Positions 11,752-23,592 of a stretch of 53,436 bases of DNA are shown piece by piece. Source of the DNA: Perkinsus olseni (Eukaryota > Perkinsozoa > Perkinsida > Perkinsidae); contig JABANP010000374.1 of NCBI GenBank assembly GCA_013115135.1, positions 1 to 53,436 on the forward strand, read 5' to 3'. Positions within the stretch are counted from its first letter, which is position 1. Each line of letters starts with the position of its first letter. Below the pieces are notes generated by a model, which saw only the letters and a list, made by a program, of their open reading frames with translations, was not told where the DNA came from and searched no databases. The translations under genes were made by a program, and so were the position numbers.

Positions 11752-14682
11752 ATGCCCGATAAGGCCCCCCTGGTCGATACCCGGAATCTGTCCAACGCCA
11801 TCTTAGCCTGCAGCGGAGCGATCGCCGGAGCTTCGGCAAAGACGATAGTCGCTCCCTTGGAGAGGGTGAAGATAATGTAATACGTTCGGGCCCTTCATCA
11901 ACTCGAAATTTCGGATTTTCCCCTTAAATTTTCGGTAAATTTTCGGTCTCCGTGCAGAAATTTTAGTACGGAGCCGAGCAATCGCTGGTGCATCCGTTAC
12001 AAGTCTTGGTCGCTCCTTTGGTGAAGATATTGTTCTACCGTGGGACTGGCATGGTAGTCTCTTACTCGCCTCGAAATTTCTCATTTTTTTCTGGAAATTC
12101 TCGCTTAATTTTTCGCATGCGAATTATTACCAGATAATCCACGTTTTGCGACAATTGTGGAGGCATAGGTTTTTTAGACGGCTCTGGAACGTCGGGGAGA
12201 ATCGAAAAAAACTGATGAGAATTCAGTATTTTTTTGCCACGAACAAGCTATCTTTGAGCCTTAGAGCGCCGTCAAAGCCACGGACCGCCTTAAGTACAAA
12301 AACTCGATCACCGGCTGAGACACTTCCAACCGGCATCTTCCTTATCGCCGTACATGAAAAACCTGAATTAGCAATTTTTTGGAAGTGTTAACTGCCTGCC
12401 GGATTCGAGACGTACCGACTGAGTGCGCCCCGTAAGTAGGTAGAAATTTGGTATGTAACGAAGGAAATGGCACATGCAAGAGTGAGACCGCCGTTCTCGC
12501 GGCGCATGGCCGAAGTTCGGCCGCCGAACTATCATATAATAGTAAAAAATTTTGAGGAATACTTTCTGCCCAATTTTTCGTTGTAAATTTCTTTTACACT
12601 CTTCACGCTCACTTGCCGGGGTCGTCTGCTTTCGCGGGCCTGCTCACCTAAGCCGTTTCCAAATAGGAATACCTCAGTTTGAGCTACAATGGTGGTGCAC
12701 CTGTTACCCGCGAAATGGCGTCAATCACGAGGTGATATCCTCGGGAACCGTGATATCGTAATGGCCTTTCCCACGTGATGTGGACCACTTTTTTAAAAGT
12801 ATTGAAAATCTTTTCTCTCGAGAATCCAACAGGGTTTCTGAGGTTTACCTTCTTCCCCGCCAGTTCCGCGAAGTTAAACGGGCGATGTGTCTTTCACTAG
12901 CGGTTTCCACTTCGCGGGTGCATCTCCGATCACGGCGGCGGAGCGAAGCGTTTTTTCACCGTCCCTCATTAGTAGTGCTGTTTCCCACAGATTCCAAGCG
13001 AGCCACACTATGCAGTATCGCTGGTCTAATGTGTGGCGCACACTACTGGACATTCAAAAAAGGGACGGCCTGTCGGGTACTACGGGGAAGTGTGGGAACG
13101 GGCGTGTTGTAAAATTCGTTTCGCCTCATGTTTTGTCCGAAAACGAAAATCTTTGTCTTCTTCGGTGTCGCCGATCCTGTCCACTTTCTCCCTATTCGAG
13201 TAAGAACATAATTGACCTTTTTCACGAGCCGAAATTATGCGTCATGAAGGAATGAGTGGAAATTTTTGGAAAAACCAAAATTTTTTCTTTGGAAAATTTT
13301 CCCAGAATTTTTTCTCGTTCTTCTAGGTTTATGGAAGGGCCACATCGCTACGTTGGTTCGTATAATGCCTTATTCTGCTACTAACTTTACTGTTTTCGAC
13401 AGACTCTACCGCAGGCTGCAAGGTAAGGGAGGGCTCCAGTAGTGTTTTACCCCGTACGAGAGCTGAAACTCTTGAAACTCTCATGTTCATGCCAGATCGT
13501 TCAGATTCACCTTACATAAGTCAGCATGTTCCCGCGATGTTGATACGTTTCTTTAGTGGCAGCGTCTCTGGTGCGGCTGCCATTTGTGTTAGTTATCCCG
13601 CAGATGTAATGAGCGCTCGAAAATTCGCTATTTCCACCGCCGTTTTTCTCTGTAAGGTTCTGCGATCTCGTCTGGCAGTTGATGTCAATGGCGAGTACTC
13701 GTCTTATTCTCGTGCTGTTAAGAAAATAATGCGTAAGTTTACCCAGGGAGTTCGCTCGTTGTTCATGGCATTGATTGGTAATTCTTCGCCCGGGCTCCCC
13801 ATTCCCCACCAGAGAAGCTACGTAGCTCGGGAGTTGCCGAAGGTATTGCAGTTTCACTTGGTCTTTTTTGATGTATTCAGGAAATCGGTTTTCGAGATTG
13901 TCAATTTTTACAAGATTTTTTTGCTAACCGATCTGAACGACGCCATCGTAAAATCATTGAGGGTCAGCCGCGTCGACTAGCCGCGTTTGTGAAACTTGCG
14001 AGATCTTTTTAAGTCAATTTTGCTGTTTTTTGCCACTACTGGCGAGACAGCAACATCGATCAATAACGAACCGCCAGACTTATTGCCGATGGGCAAACCT
14101 CATCGCCGGATTATCAGAGTTAGCTGATAGAGTTTGGATTGTAAACGCTGGAAGCCTGTCGAACAGGTATCCCGTCAAGCTGTTTCTTTCCTAAAACGGT
14201 TTTGCGAGGAAGATTATTATTGTTCATTATACCTACTATGTGGATAATATAACTTTCCCTCCTCAGATACCCAGGGTATCCGAGGTTTCTACTCGGGGGT
14301 GGGGGCGTCTCTGATCGGCATTTTGCCATATGCAGGGACATCCTTCATGTGCTTTGAAACTCTGAAGAGCTACATTTGCCAAAATAAGAATCATTGGTCG
14401 ACCCTCGACAAGCTCGCCTGTGGCGCCATCGCCGGACTGGTCGCGCAAACCTCTACTTACCCTCTCGAAGTTGTACGGCGACGGATGCAAGTTCACGGCA
14501 GCAACGCTTTCGGCGGCCGTGGTGTTTTTGAATCGATGATGTACGTCGCTCGGACGGAAGGTGTTCGCAATGGTCTGTATAAAGGAGTTACGATGAACTG
14601 GATTAAAGGCCCTCTCGCTGTTGCTATAAGTTTTACCGTAAATGATTGCATTAAAGAATTTATGGCGAAGAAAGAAGATTGA
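11752..14682 (+). CDS. mitochondrial carrier family (SLC25) transporter
   Basis: Inner-mitochondrial-membrane solute exchanger with six membrane helices in three repeats. Six exons were placed: 11752-11876, 12991-13076, 13327-13422, 13496-13605, 13657-13732, 14267-14682. They sum to 909 nt (302 aa), the usual family length. Signature motifs are visible: repeat 1 IVAPLERVKI (PxERxK), repeat 2 SYPADV joined across an intron to LRSRLA (PxDxxRxRL), repeat 3 TYPLEVVRRRMQVHG. Other conserved parts are LWKGHIATLVRIMPYSATNF and GLYKGVTMNWIKGPLAVAIS. The pattern resembles the SLC25A16/A42 (CoA-type) and APC carrier branch, but the substrate cannot be fixed. Intron 4 (51 nt) is open in frame, so retention would add 17 residues. 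Intron 1 (1.1 kb) contains a decayed copy of exon 1. Confidence 0.92.
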
Positions 14683-15072
14683 ACTATCTGGCGAGGTTTT
14701 GAGTTAGAGTTATGGCGTGGGCAGGGTTTTTTGTCGTCAGAGGGAAAGAAGATTATCCGCAGGAACAGACTCCGCCCGAAGGAAGCCTGCAGTGGTTTGT
14801 CGGTACAATGTAACTATCAGCTGATTTCAAACCACCTGATGCTCACGACTGTTCATGGAGCCCGAGAACGGCTCAGCCGTCACGGCTGACAGCAGCCCAG
14901 CCTCAACTCCAATTGCCAGTCTTTACATGTACTTGGTGAAGTTTTGTCCAAGCTTGCCTGAAGAAGCTGTTCTGTTTTCTTCTCGACCTGTAACTGTCCG
15001 GGTGCTATTCTACTCATTCACAAATTGATGATACCTACTAGGCATACTCACCATACCATGAATTGCTTTCGG

Positions 15073-15123
15073 CGACGCCTCGCTATAAAAGACAACTCGT
15101 AAAGCTACTATCCTGTGTAACAT
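15073..15123 (+). repeat. 51-bp direct repeat, copy 1
   Basis: Sequence from CGACGCCTCGCTATAAAAGA to CCTGTGTAACAT, identical to 15302-15352. Flanks differ apart from a short TTCRRCGACG lead-in. The TATAAAA core is noted, but promoter function is not shown. Confidence 0.85.
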
Positions 15124-15301
15124 AGCCGTACGCACCTATAGCGATAGTTAAACTATTATAGTTGGGAGAGTATGCCCAGAGTTATTGACCGTTCGAGTCT
15201 CATCTGCGCACATTTGCGCATATTTCATCTGGCGACTCACCAGTGGTGAGATGGAAGATTCTGCAACAGTGTTTCGGAAAGTTTCGGAAAAACATTTTCA
15301 A

Positions 15302-15352
15302 CGACGCCTCGCTATAAAAGACAACTCGTAAAGCTACTATCCTGTGTAACAT
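15302..15352 (+). repeat. 51-bp direct repeat, copy 2
   Basis: Identical to 15073-15123, 229 bp downstream of it. The flanking bases differ, so this is a short dispersed or duplicated block and not a long tandem. Confidence 0.85.
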
Positions 15353-15592
15353 GAATCCGTTTAAGTCTCATCTGCGCATGACTCCGTGTCACACTCATGC
15401 TTAGTAATCATGACTAGTCTGTACAATAACTGTTTCTTACCAATAGCCGTTATTAACAACTGCGTGATGTACACAGTGAGAACCTAGTTGTATCAGTACA
15501 TCAGTTCGGGTCCATGAGATTATGCCTTCCAACTTGAACAGCAGAAATTGAGTCATCCACTAGCGTCGAGCTGAGCTAAGGTTCCTGGTAGC

Positions 15593-16000
15593 ATTTCTAC
15601 GCGGAAGGATCGGCGCGAGCAAAATTAACACGCAGCGTCTATGAGCGCAAGAAGGGCTTGTGCGTACCGAAGAGAATGCAATAAAGTTATTATAGTTCTG
15701 TGAAGTTAGATGCTAGAATAAGCCAGGTGCTAGCCACAGGAACAGCCGTGAGGTTATGGCTGTAATGATGGCGAATGCGACCTGGACCCAGCCCTCCGCT
15801 TCCTGGACGTGGAGGTAGGATACCACAGACTGCTGACTCGACCCGGGGTGAGCCCTGGCGGCTTCCAAGTTGGAAGCTCCAACTGCTAGTTGGCGGCAGA
15901 CACAGGCTGATTCCTGATTGCTGATTCCTCCGACACTGATGGAGGTCAAAGCGCAGGTCAGAGCTGAGCCACTCCCTGGTCACACTTTCAACCCATGCAT
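15593..16000. other. insertion in array unit A relative to unit B
   Basis: The upstream regions of A1 and B1 align up to GTCGAGCTGAGCT and resume at GAGGCGAGCGAC. Unit A has about 400 extra bases here that unit B lacks. I see no terminal repeats, target duplication or coding sequence in it. It could be an insertion in A or a deletion in B. Confidence 0.4.
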
Positions 16001-16595
16001 GATGGCAACTTCGACTGTTGCGTATTCGCCCAACTACCGTCCGGGTGAGGCGAGCGACATATCACCCACCGTCGGGCGATGATTCAATTTCCCGGATTAC
16101 CCTTCCGGAAGGTGCTATCAAAAATAGGGAATTACTCGTAATGAAGTGCCTTTGCCATGACGCCATTGGCAATGCCAATTTGGCATCATGTCCTGCAAGG
16201 ATCATCCTCGAAGGATGTATTCTCCACCAACATAGTAGTCAGGGTATCATGCCCATGGAACCTGGAACTGGAGCATCGCTCTAGTGTGGCTGCACAGCTA
16301 CCTGACTATATTTTCACCCGCGGGAGTTATTATTGCCCGGCGGGCAGTGGTCGTCCAATATATATATCCATTATAATGGTGGATGAGGCGTTCGGTCACC
16401 GGGGGTCATAGGGGTCGGACCGAACCTCGGTGGCTCAGCCACCGTGGCTGTGCAGCGTGCACTTTAGAGTGCAGTAGCCATTCGCCGCCTGGGACGGCCT
16501 CGTGGTCGTATCACTGTAAGATTCATCATTGCTACGGAGCGTGCTCCCAGCTTGATGCATTTAGTTCTCCCCCCTCTCACTCGGCGTCTGAACGA

Positions 16596-17443
16596 ATGTC
16601 CTGCCTTCTGCGATTCTTGGTCATCTCTGGTTTCTTTGCCATACGGATCGATTCCACCGGAGGTTATGAGATTTTCTGCAGAGACGGCATAGTAGGCGTG
16701 CCATTTTCAAGTACTGAATGCTTTTTGGAGGAGAACAATGCTGTGACCCATGCATTCACCTACGAAATTATAAGCGATGATGACGGCACCTTGCATACAT
16801 CTACCCAGGACTGCAAGGTGCAGAGAACGGGGCCAGAAATCCAGTTCCCGCCCGGCTGTCCACTGGACCATCTGGCCCACAGGCGCAGACGAAGCTCTTA
16901 CGAGACTGTCAGTGGTGGCAGAGTTGTTGAGAGGAATTACGATCGGCCGTTTCGCAAGGTGGAGAAGTTAGCGAAGAGCTCCTTAGAGTCTCAGATTGAA
17001 GCACAGGGGCTGACGTATAGGTCTGATTCCCCACCTGCATCGTTAGAGATCAAGGAAAGTGGCCAAATGACTTGGGTGCAAGCTGCTGGCCCTGTTACGA
17101 AAATAGAATGGTTGAGAACGGCACGGCAGCCAGACATAGCTGCAAGTCGTTACTTCAAACTCTCTGATGGGACCATAGGATTCTTTACCGCCGACCAAGC
17201 GATTACGCTAGGAGAGAGCATCACTGTTTCGAAGAGGTGAAGTGCATGCATGTATATTGGACCCTCCTATTTGTTAGGGCGCCGTTCTGATGTTAGGACC
17301 TACCCTACAATGTTGGACCGCCAAGAAATCAGGTGAGTATGACCTGTCGCCGTAGCCTTTTTGCCTGCCGTTGACTGAGGCATTATCATGTGTTTAGGAA
17401 CGTGGAGCCTCACGGCAACGATGAACCACCTCCACCCAAGTAG
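16596..17443 (+). CDS. secreted protein, array family 1, copy A1
   Basis: Function unknown. Three exons, 16596-17236, 17297-17332 and 17398-17443, give 723 nt (240 aa). The borders are conserved in B1. N-terminus MSCLLRFLVISGFFAIRIDS looks like a signal peptide. The mature part has four spaced Cys (EIFC, TECF, QDCK, GCPLD), a basic cluster (AHRRRRSSYE) that could be a processing site, and a conserved C-terminal module TKIEWLRTARQPDIAASRYF and LSDGTIGFFTADQ. The tail is acidic and proline-rich (NDEPPPPK). The start was chosen because B1 has its ATG at the same place. It is followed 78 bp later by A2 on the same strand. Likely exported; a host-interaction role is only inference. Confidence 0.75.
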
Positions 17444-17521
17444 CGACAAACGGCAGTTTGTTCAGTTCAGTTTGGTTGCGTAGCCTCTTCTGTTGCGGGG
17501 GCGTAACTTTTTTAAAAAGTC

Positions 17522-19654
17522 ATGAAGCTTTTGAGTAGCTCACTTGCGCTTTCGTGTTTTAATTTCCTAGCTCTTCTTTCAGCTACCAATCTACACTTGC
17601 GATGGATATCAAGCGGAGCTCATCTGGCATCGAGGACACTGGCGTGGTAAAGATTTAATATAAGGAGCGTGCATTTTTCTTAGGCAAATTCAAAATTTTA
17701 TCGTTTCTCGTCAACTAAGGGGAGTTTAGAGCTGAAATTTCAACAGGATGCAGATATTATCATGATACATCACATGTTAAGTCAGAAAGGTCATATTCGA
17801 AACGGTTACTGATATATCAGGGCGAGCGAAAAAATCACCCCCGCGAACCGTGCAGCTTCCGATACCATGGGAAGAAGCACTGGTCGAGAAGTTTAGTGTA
17901 CCTGCGTGGCTCATTACTGCATCATCCTAGCCGTATGCTCTATCTCACTCTTGCGAGTTCATCTTCACTCCTTGTTGGACTCTCACGGGACCGACGACCT
18001 TCCCTCCGATGATGCCGGCCCAAATCATGACACCACCTCCTCCCTGTTGACGCTTGGATCGGCTCGGACAAGCGGTACCATCCATAATCCACCCTCGGGC
18101 CCACCCATCGGGGCCGTCCAGCGTCGCTCGTGACTCGTCTGTCCACAGCACCTTCGAGAAGTCCGTCTTCATGTTATCCTTCGCCCATTGCACCCTCTTC
18201 TCCTTATGGGACTTCGTCAAGGAAGGCCTGGGGTTGGCTTTCAAGACCTTCCCTATGCTCTTCAGCACCTTGCACCTGGTGCTTTTTGCTCCCTTTACTC
18301 ACCCCCGCCGCGTCAAACAACTCCCTTACTGGTGGCTAATGGAGTTCTAGCCATCTCTCTCTTGAGTTTTCTCTTCTCCCGTGGCGTGACAGACTTCTCA
18401 TACGACCCACCCCTCCTCTGGTACACCTTAGAAGGGTCCTCCAGGTACTTCTTGATAGTACGGTGGTCCCTTTCAAGCTCCTTCGCAATTTCGAGGCTCT
18501 TCGCACCTTCAGCAAGCCTCTTAACTACAACGGCTTTCTCGGTGTCGGTGAGGAGCGATTTCTGTGGCATACTAACGAGATCAAGTTGTGTTGCCTAAGG
18601 AATCTGCACGGTTCGCGGGGGTGATTTTTTCGCTCGCCCTGATATATCAGTAACCGTTTCGGATATGACCTTTCTGACTTAACATGTGATGTATCATGAT
18701 AATATCTGCATCCTGTTGAAATTTCAGCTCTAAACTCCCCTTAGTTGACGAGAAACTATAAAATTTTGAATTTGCCTAAGAAAAATGCACGCTCCTTACA
18801 ATCTGTGCGCTCTTTCCGTCAAATGGGACTCGCGATCGTTCGGACCCCACTTGTCGCATTCTTACTGTCCGATCGAACTCTTCATTGGCACAAGAAAAGC
18901 AGAAATAATCTTGTGTAGTGTGCATGCATCCAGATGGTGTACAATCCGTGATATAGCCCCTAGAGCACCGTGATCATAGTATAGTAATATGGTACATTGG
19001 ATTTTCGGAAGGAGTCGTCGTAAGCTGCCCGCAGGTTTTATGATTTACGGTACGAGCCGGTACAATCGTTATTGCATCTCCCATATTCAGGATTATCCTC
19101 CCGAGACGTCTTCTTTCTATAACCACGCAATGAACGTCACATTCTGTGAATTCGACGATGGGAGGTTTACCCCAATTGTTGACCACGGGCAGCTGACAAT
19201 AGCAGTTAATGACACTACCGTTGCAACAGACCGGGCTTATTGCCCCAGGCTTGGAGACCGACCTGCTTTCCAAATTAGGTAGGAGATAATGTGCGATGCA
19301 TGTTAAAGCCTGTTCTTCCCGTGCAGTTTCTATTCATTCGCAGTTTTTCTCCGATACTTGCCCCACGGTGTCGAGAAGCAAGTTGCTCCTACTCGCGTTT
19401 TCGATCCATTCACAATGGTAAAGACTTCGGAATTCCGCCATCAGCTAAATAGACTTCACTCGGCTGTCGATGAGATGGAAACTCCTCAAAATAGAGTGTT
19501 TAAGAAACATGATCCTGTCATGAAAGAGTTGATTGAGGGAGTCTGCTCAGCTGTGATCACCTCTATTAAGGAGATATTTACCTTCGAAGAGGTGTGCCGA
19601 GCATACACCTATTTGTTCGACGAAGGTTTTCAGCACGAATATCGATATAGGTAA
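17522..19654 (+). CDS. secreted protein, array family 2, copy A2 (intron 1 holds a transposon)
   Basis: Function unknown. Exons 17522-17646, 19057-19278 and 19327-19654 give 675 nt (224 aa) with consistent phases. The N-terminus MKLLSSSLALSCFNFLALLS is a good signal peptide. The middle exon has spaced Cys (CISH, TFCEF, AYCPR) and ends GDRPAF. The last exon is helical and charged (DPVMKELIEGVCSAVITSIK, then EIFTFEEVCRAYTYLF). Intron 1 is about 1.4 kb because a Tc1/mariner element (17663-18796) is inserted in it. An alternative exon-2 acceptor (TTCAG before GATTAT) would join a second open frame of exon 1 (SSSGIEDTGV) that is also conserved among copies, so the exon-1 frame is not certain. Confidence 0.6.
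17663..17855 (+). repeat. left terminal inverted repeat of Tc1/mariner element
   Basis: 193 bp, complementary to 18604-18796 except for two substitutions. It contains an internal short palindrome TGATATATCA and ends at GAACCGTGCAG. Confidence 0.93.
17945..18570 (-). pseudogene. Tc1/mariner transposase remnant
   Basis: On the minus strand ATG at 18570 starts MPQKSLLTDTEKAVVVKRLA, a helix-turn-helix DNA-binding start (EIAKELERDHRTIKKYL). The frame stops near 18313. A second frame resumes with RPSLTKSHKEKRVQWAKDNM and VLWTDES, which carries the first catalytic Asp of the DDE/D triad, then GGGGVMIWAGI and VKMNSQE before a stop at 17945. The second and third catalytic acidic residues are absent: only about 90 bp remain before the left TIR, so the C-terminal catalytic half is deleted. 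The frameshift near 18290 also breaks the protein. Confidence 0.88.
18604..18796 (-). repeat. right terminal inverted repeat of Tc1/mariner element
   Basis: 193 bp partner of the left repeat, followed by the TA target duplication at 18797-18798. Confidence 0.93.
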
Positions 19655-19679
19655 TATAATAATTACAAGATAATAGGCT

Positions 19680-19920
19680 GTTTTGTCATTTATCAGTTAG
19701 TGCTCTCACTCTTTCCTCTTTGGTTACTTCGGAGTTGATGTGCCAAGAAACGCATGATGATGTCCATGATGATGTATTTGTTGTATGTCGCTCTTGAGGA
19801 GTCCATGTGTTGCATTCAGTCTCAGGAAGGATGGGGCTGATTACCTCGTCTGGAAGCGCTCTGTGCTGGAAATGCGCAAAACCAGGAAGTAGTGGACACC
19901 TCTGCAGTGCCATTTCCAGA
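19680..19920 (+). repeat. 3'-flank block of array unit A
   Basis: Sequence beginning TTTTGTCATTTATCAGTTAG and containing CGCATGATGATGTCCATGAT follows family-2 genes A2 (here), B2 (about 23593-23830) and C2 (about 25438-25660). It marks the end of each array unit and was probably copied with the pair of genes. Confidence 0.75.
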
Positions 19921-20819
19921 CCGGAAATTCCAGCCTTTGGATTTCTCGCGCTGTCTCTTGCTGGTGCAATCCCAGATCACTCTCAATACCATCCGAATGC
20001 GCGGTCTCGTCGGGGTCATCCGCTTTGGCAGGATAAGTCATATATCAACACAGATCAGAGGTTAAGGGGGATCAACGATTTTTCAGTTTGGCTCTCAATC
20101 GAGCCTCAGCTACACCGTTTCACGCAGACGTTTCAAGATACGAGTATCTTCGCGCATCTTGCGATGCATCGCACACGAATCGTTATCATCCGTTGCGTGG
20201 ACGTGTGCAGCTGCGAGTTTCACCCCCCAAAGAGGGGCCGAATTCTCTCGACGAACTTTCCAGCCTCTCACGGAAACGGTTAGAAACTGACGGTTTAGAG
20301 CTGGGTATGTATGCGGATCCTGATTGAGGAATCACAGCTAGTGATTGGGATCAGGGTCTGATTGTGATGCAAGATTGAAATCAGTGCCTGATCCGTGAAG
20401 CCTGATCCAGAGTACATAAATCTGACTGAGACGCATGATTAGTGATGCTGATTACTGACCCATGAGCCAAATCATGGCTAAAAGAGGGCAGAGGGCCTCT
20501 GTCAGAGGCAATGGGCACACGCCGAGAACTGCTGGAGATAGCTAAGTTCTAGTAAGTTACCCTAAATTACGGTATTTATTTCTGTGGTCGTAGGAACGAT
20601 GCAGTCTGCATCGATTGGTAGACCATAGCAAGTTTCAGGGTAGGCATACTGTGCTCTGACCAGTAATGCTGCAACTCACAGCAGCAGGCATGCGAAACTT
20701 GCTGGGGCTTGATGAGCCCGCGAGACCTGGGCGACGTCAAACCGTCCCAGGGCCTCCAACATAGGTGTGGGCGGAAAGGGTTAAAATTAAAATCAACTAC
20801 ATGTAGTCGCTAAAAATAG
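19921..20819. other. inter-unit spacer; no gene seen
   Basis: ORFs here have no recognisable composition or homologue in the other units. At 20325-20450 there is a run of imperfect GATT/TGATC-rich repeats. From about 20820 the sequence becomes homologous to the upstream region of unit A. Confidence 0.5.
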
Positions 20820-21496
20820 CATAATAATGGCTTACTAATAACTGTTGCTAATAATCAAGTGATGCACACAGTGTAAACCCAAGCGTATCAGTATATCAGT
20901 CGGTAACGCAGTGGTTCACATCGTGAGTTGTGGGGGATTATGTCTTCTTACTCAAACTACAACTATGGAGTCATCCACTAGCGTCGAGCTGAGCTGGGGT
21001 TCCATAGTTGTGCAGTCGCACAACTAACGCCCGGCCGAGGCGAGCGACGCATCCCTTACCGTCGCGCGGTAATTCAATTTCCCGTATCGCCCTACTCGAA
21101 GGTGCTATCAGCAACGAGGACTTAGCCGTGGAATAGTGCCATTGTCATCGGCATCATGCTACAAGGATGTATTCTCCCTGGTTGGCACCATGCCAACATA
21201 GTAGGAACTGGAGCATTGCTCTCGTGTGGCTGTGCAACTGCCTGACTCTAGTCTTCACCACGGGAGTTGTTTCTTGCCCGCGGCGGGCAGCAGCCCGGCG
21301 AATATATATTCACCATGACGATGACTGAGGCGCTCGATGGCTATTAGGCGTGCATCTCAGGGTCTGATCTTGCAGTAGCCATACGCCTCCTAGGACAGCC
21401 TCGTGGTCATGTCACTGTAAGATTCATCATTTCTACGGAGCGTGCTGCAAGCTTGGTGTATGTAGTTCTCCCCCCTCTCGCTGGGTGTTCGAACGA

Positions 21497-22333
21497 ATGT
21501 CTTGTTTTCCGCGGATCTTGGTCATCTTTGCTTTCGTTACCGCACGGATCGATTCTACCGGAGGTTATGAGATTTTCTGCAGAGACGGCTTAGTAGGCGT
21601 GCTGTCCACTACTGAATGCTTTTTGGAGGAGAACAATGCTGTGACCCGTGCATTCACCTACGAAGTTACAAGCAATGGTGATGGCACATTGCGCACATCT
21701 ACCCAGGACTGCAAGGTGCAGAGGACAGGGCCAGAGATCCAGTTCCCGTCCGGCTGTCCACTCGACCATCTGGCCCGCCGGCGCAGACCGAGCTATTACA
21801 ACAAGACTGGCAATGGTGCCAGAGTTCTCGAGAGAGAATACGATCGGCCGTTTCGCAAAGTGGGGAGGTTAGCAAAGAGCTCCATAGTGTCTCAGAACGA
21901 AGCACAGGGGCATACGTACACGTCGGATTCCCCACCTGCATCGTTAGAGATCAAGGAAAGTGGCGAAATGACTTGGGTGCAAGCTGCTGGCCTTGTTACG
22001 AAAATAGAGTGGTTGAGAACGGCACGGCAGCCAGACATAGCTGCAAGTCGTTACTTCAAACTCTCTGATGGGACAATAGGATTCTTTACCGCCGATCAAG
22101 CGGTCACGCTAGGAGAGAGCATCACTGTTTTGAAGAGGTAAAGTGCATGCATGTATATTGGAGCTTCTAATTCATCAGCGCGTCACTCTGCTTTTAGGAA
22201 CTCCCTTACAATGCTGAACCACCAAGAAATCAGGTGAGGCCTGTCTTGGCCTTTTTGTCGGTCAATGAGGCATAATCATATCCTTAGGAACGTGGAGTCG
22301 CCTATCAACGATGAAGAACCTCCGCCCAAGTAG
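21497..22333 (+). CDS. secreted protein, array family 1, copy B1
   Basis: Paralogue of A1 with the same three-exon structure (21497-22137, 22198-22233, 22288-22333), the same exon sizes (641, 36 and 46 nt) and 240 aa. Signal peptide MSCFPRILVIFAFVTARIDS. The Cys positions and the C-terminal FKLSDGTIGFFTADQAVTLG module are kept. It differs from A1 mainly around the basic cluster (ARRRRPSYYNKTGNGARVLE). No disabling change was seen, so this copy and A1 look intact. Function unknown. Confidence 0.78.
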
Positions 22334-22500
22334 TTATTTTAGTGACACTCATCAGTTTGCGAGCCCTCTTCTGTTACGAGGGCATACTTCGAACTTCGAG
22401 ACCTTTATAGGGTTAAGATATGCTTGCTGTCTTTTTCACAATATGACGTTCCTTGAAGTGTCTCTTCGGAAGTGATCAAATCATAACTTTCTCAAAAGAG

Positions 22501-23530
22501 ATGACGATTATGTGCACCTCATCTGCGCTTTCGTGTTTTTTCTCAGCTATTGGTCTGCAATCGCGATGGAAACCAGGCAGAGCTCATCCAGCATTGAGGA
22601 CACTGGCGTGGTAAACGTTGAATATACAATCGGTGCACTCTTTCTGTCAAATGAGATTCAAAATTTCCATTGCAACAAGGAGAGCAGAAAAAATCTTTCG
22701 TAGTGCGTATGCATCCAGATGATGTACCATCAGTGGCCGTGATATAGCCCTATAGCAGCGTGACTATAATATAGTATGAAAAAGTAGCCGTGAGGGGCCG
22801 GGAGGAAGTGGTTCCGAAATCCGAACCCTGTGAGCTCAACTCATTAATATGGTATATATCATACCTTCGATTGTCGGGAGGATCAGTCGTGAGCTTCTTC
22901 CAAACTCAACTTTCATGATTCACGCTATACAACTCGTATGATACGAGCCTGTATATGCTATATTACGTCTCGCATCATCAGGATTATCCTGCAGAGTACG
23001 GCTCCTTCTATCACGGCAACTCGGAGACCACCTCCTGTAAATTCCGCGAAGCAATCTATGAGGCAGTTGGCCGCTCTCCGAGGCTCAACATAGAAGTGAC
23101 TGCCACTACCGTGTCAACAAGTAGCGTTGTTTGCCCCAGGATTGGAGACCGACCAGCTTTCGAAATGTTGTAGGAGATACTAAGCGAGGCATGGTGGATT
23201 CTTTTCTTCTCCTGCAGTTTCTATCCAGCTGCAGTTAGCCTCCATTACTTGCCCGGCGGTCCCATAAAGAAGCTTCATCGTGTTCATGTTTTTGATCCAT
23301 TCGCAATGGAGACCTCAAGATTCCGTCATCAGCTTAATAGGCTTCACTCGGCTCTCCGTTGGGTGGAAAATCCTAGAGACAAGTTTTTCAAAAATGATCC
23401 TGCCATGAAAGGGTCGATTGAGGGGATCTGCTCGGCCGTGCTCACCTTTGTTAAAGAAATATTTACCTTCGAAGAGTTGTGCCGAGCATATACCAATTTT
23501 CTCGAGGAATATCTGCGGGCCGACACTTGA
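22501..23530 (+). CDS. secreted protein, array family 2, copy B2
   Basis: Paralogue of A2. Exons 22501-22610, 22948-23169 and 23218-23530 total 645 nt (214 aa), phases consistent. The N-terminus starts MTIMCTSSALSCFFSAIG; an alternative frame of the same exon gives a more hydrophobic segment (ICAFVFFLSYWSAIA) before SSSSIEDTGV, so the true leader is uncertain. The middle exon reads YVSHHQDYPAEYGSFYHG and ends GDRPAF; the last exon ends EIFTFEELCRAYTNFLEEYL. Intron 1 (337 bp) lacks the transposon present in A2 and shows the empty TA site. Confidence 0.6.
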
Positions 23531-23592
23531 ACACATTTTGACCGGCCTTGGATAAGTCGATGTGAATGAACATTCGTCTTGCTCGAACACAG

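Larger units (their letters stand above)
14683..15592. other. intergenic; no gene seen
   Basis: Spacer between the carrier gene and the secreted-protein array. No coding signal. It contains the 51-bp direct repeat listed separately. From about 15430 onward the sequence is homologous to 20820-21010 upstream of the next array unit. Confidence 0.5.
17663..18796 (-). mobile_element. Tc1/mariner element, 1,134 bp, TA target duplication, long TIRs
   Basis: The ends are perfect opposites: AGGAGCGTGCATTTTTCTTA starts the left end and its complement closes the right. Both sides are flanked by TA. The uninterrupted site is visible in the paralogous introns of B2 and C2 (AATATACAATC), so the borders are exact. 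The terminal inverted repeats are 193 bp each with two mismatches. Between them lies a decayed, internally deleted transposase on the minus strand. Near-identical TIRs suggest recent arrival. The element probably cannot move by itself. Confidence 0.93.

Noticed and set aside
18054..18598. Plus-strand ORFs of 98-136 codons inside the transposon
   Set aside because: Antisense to the transposase remnant, which has recognisable motifs on the minus strand.
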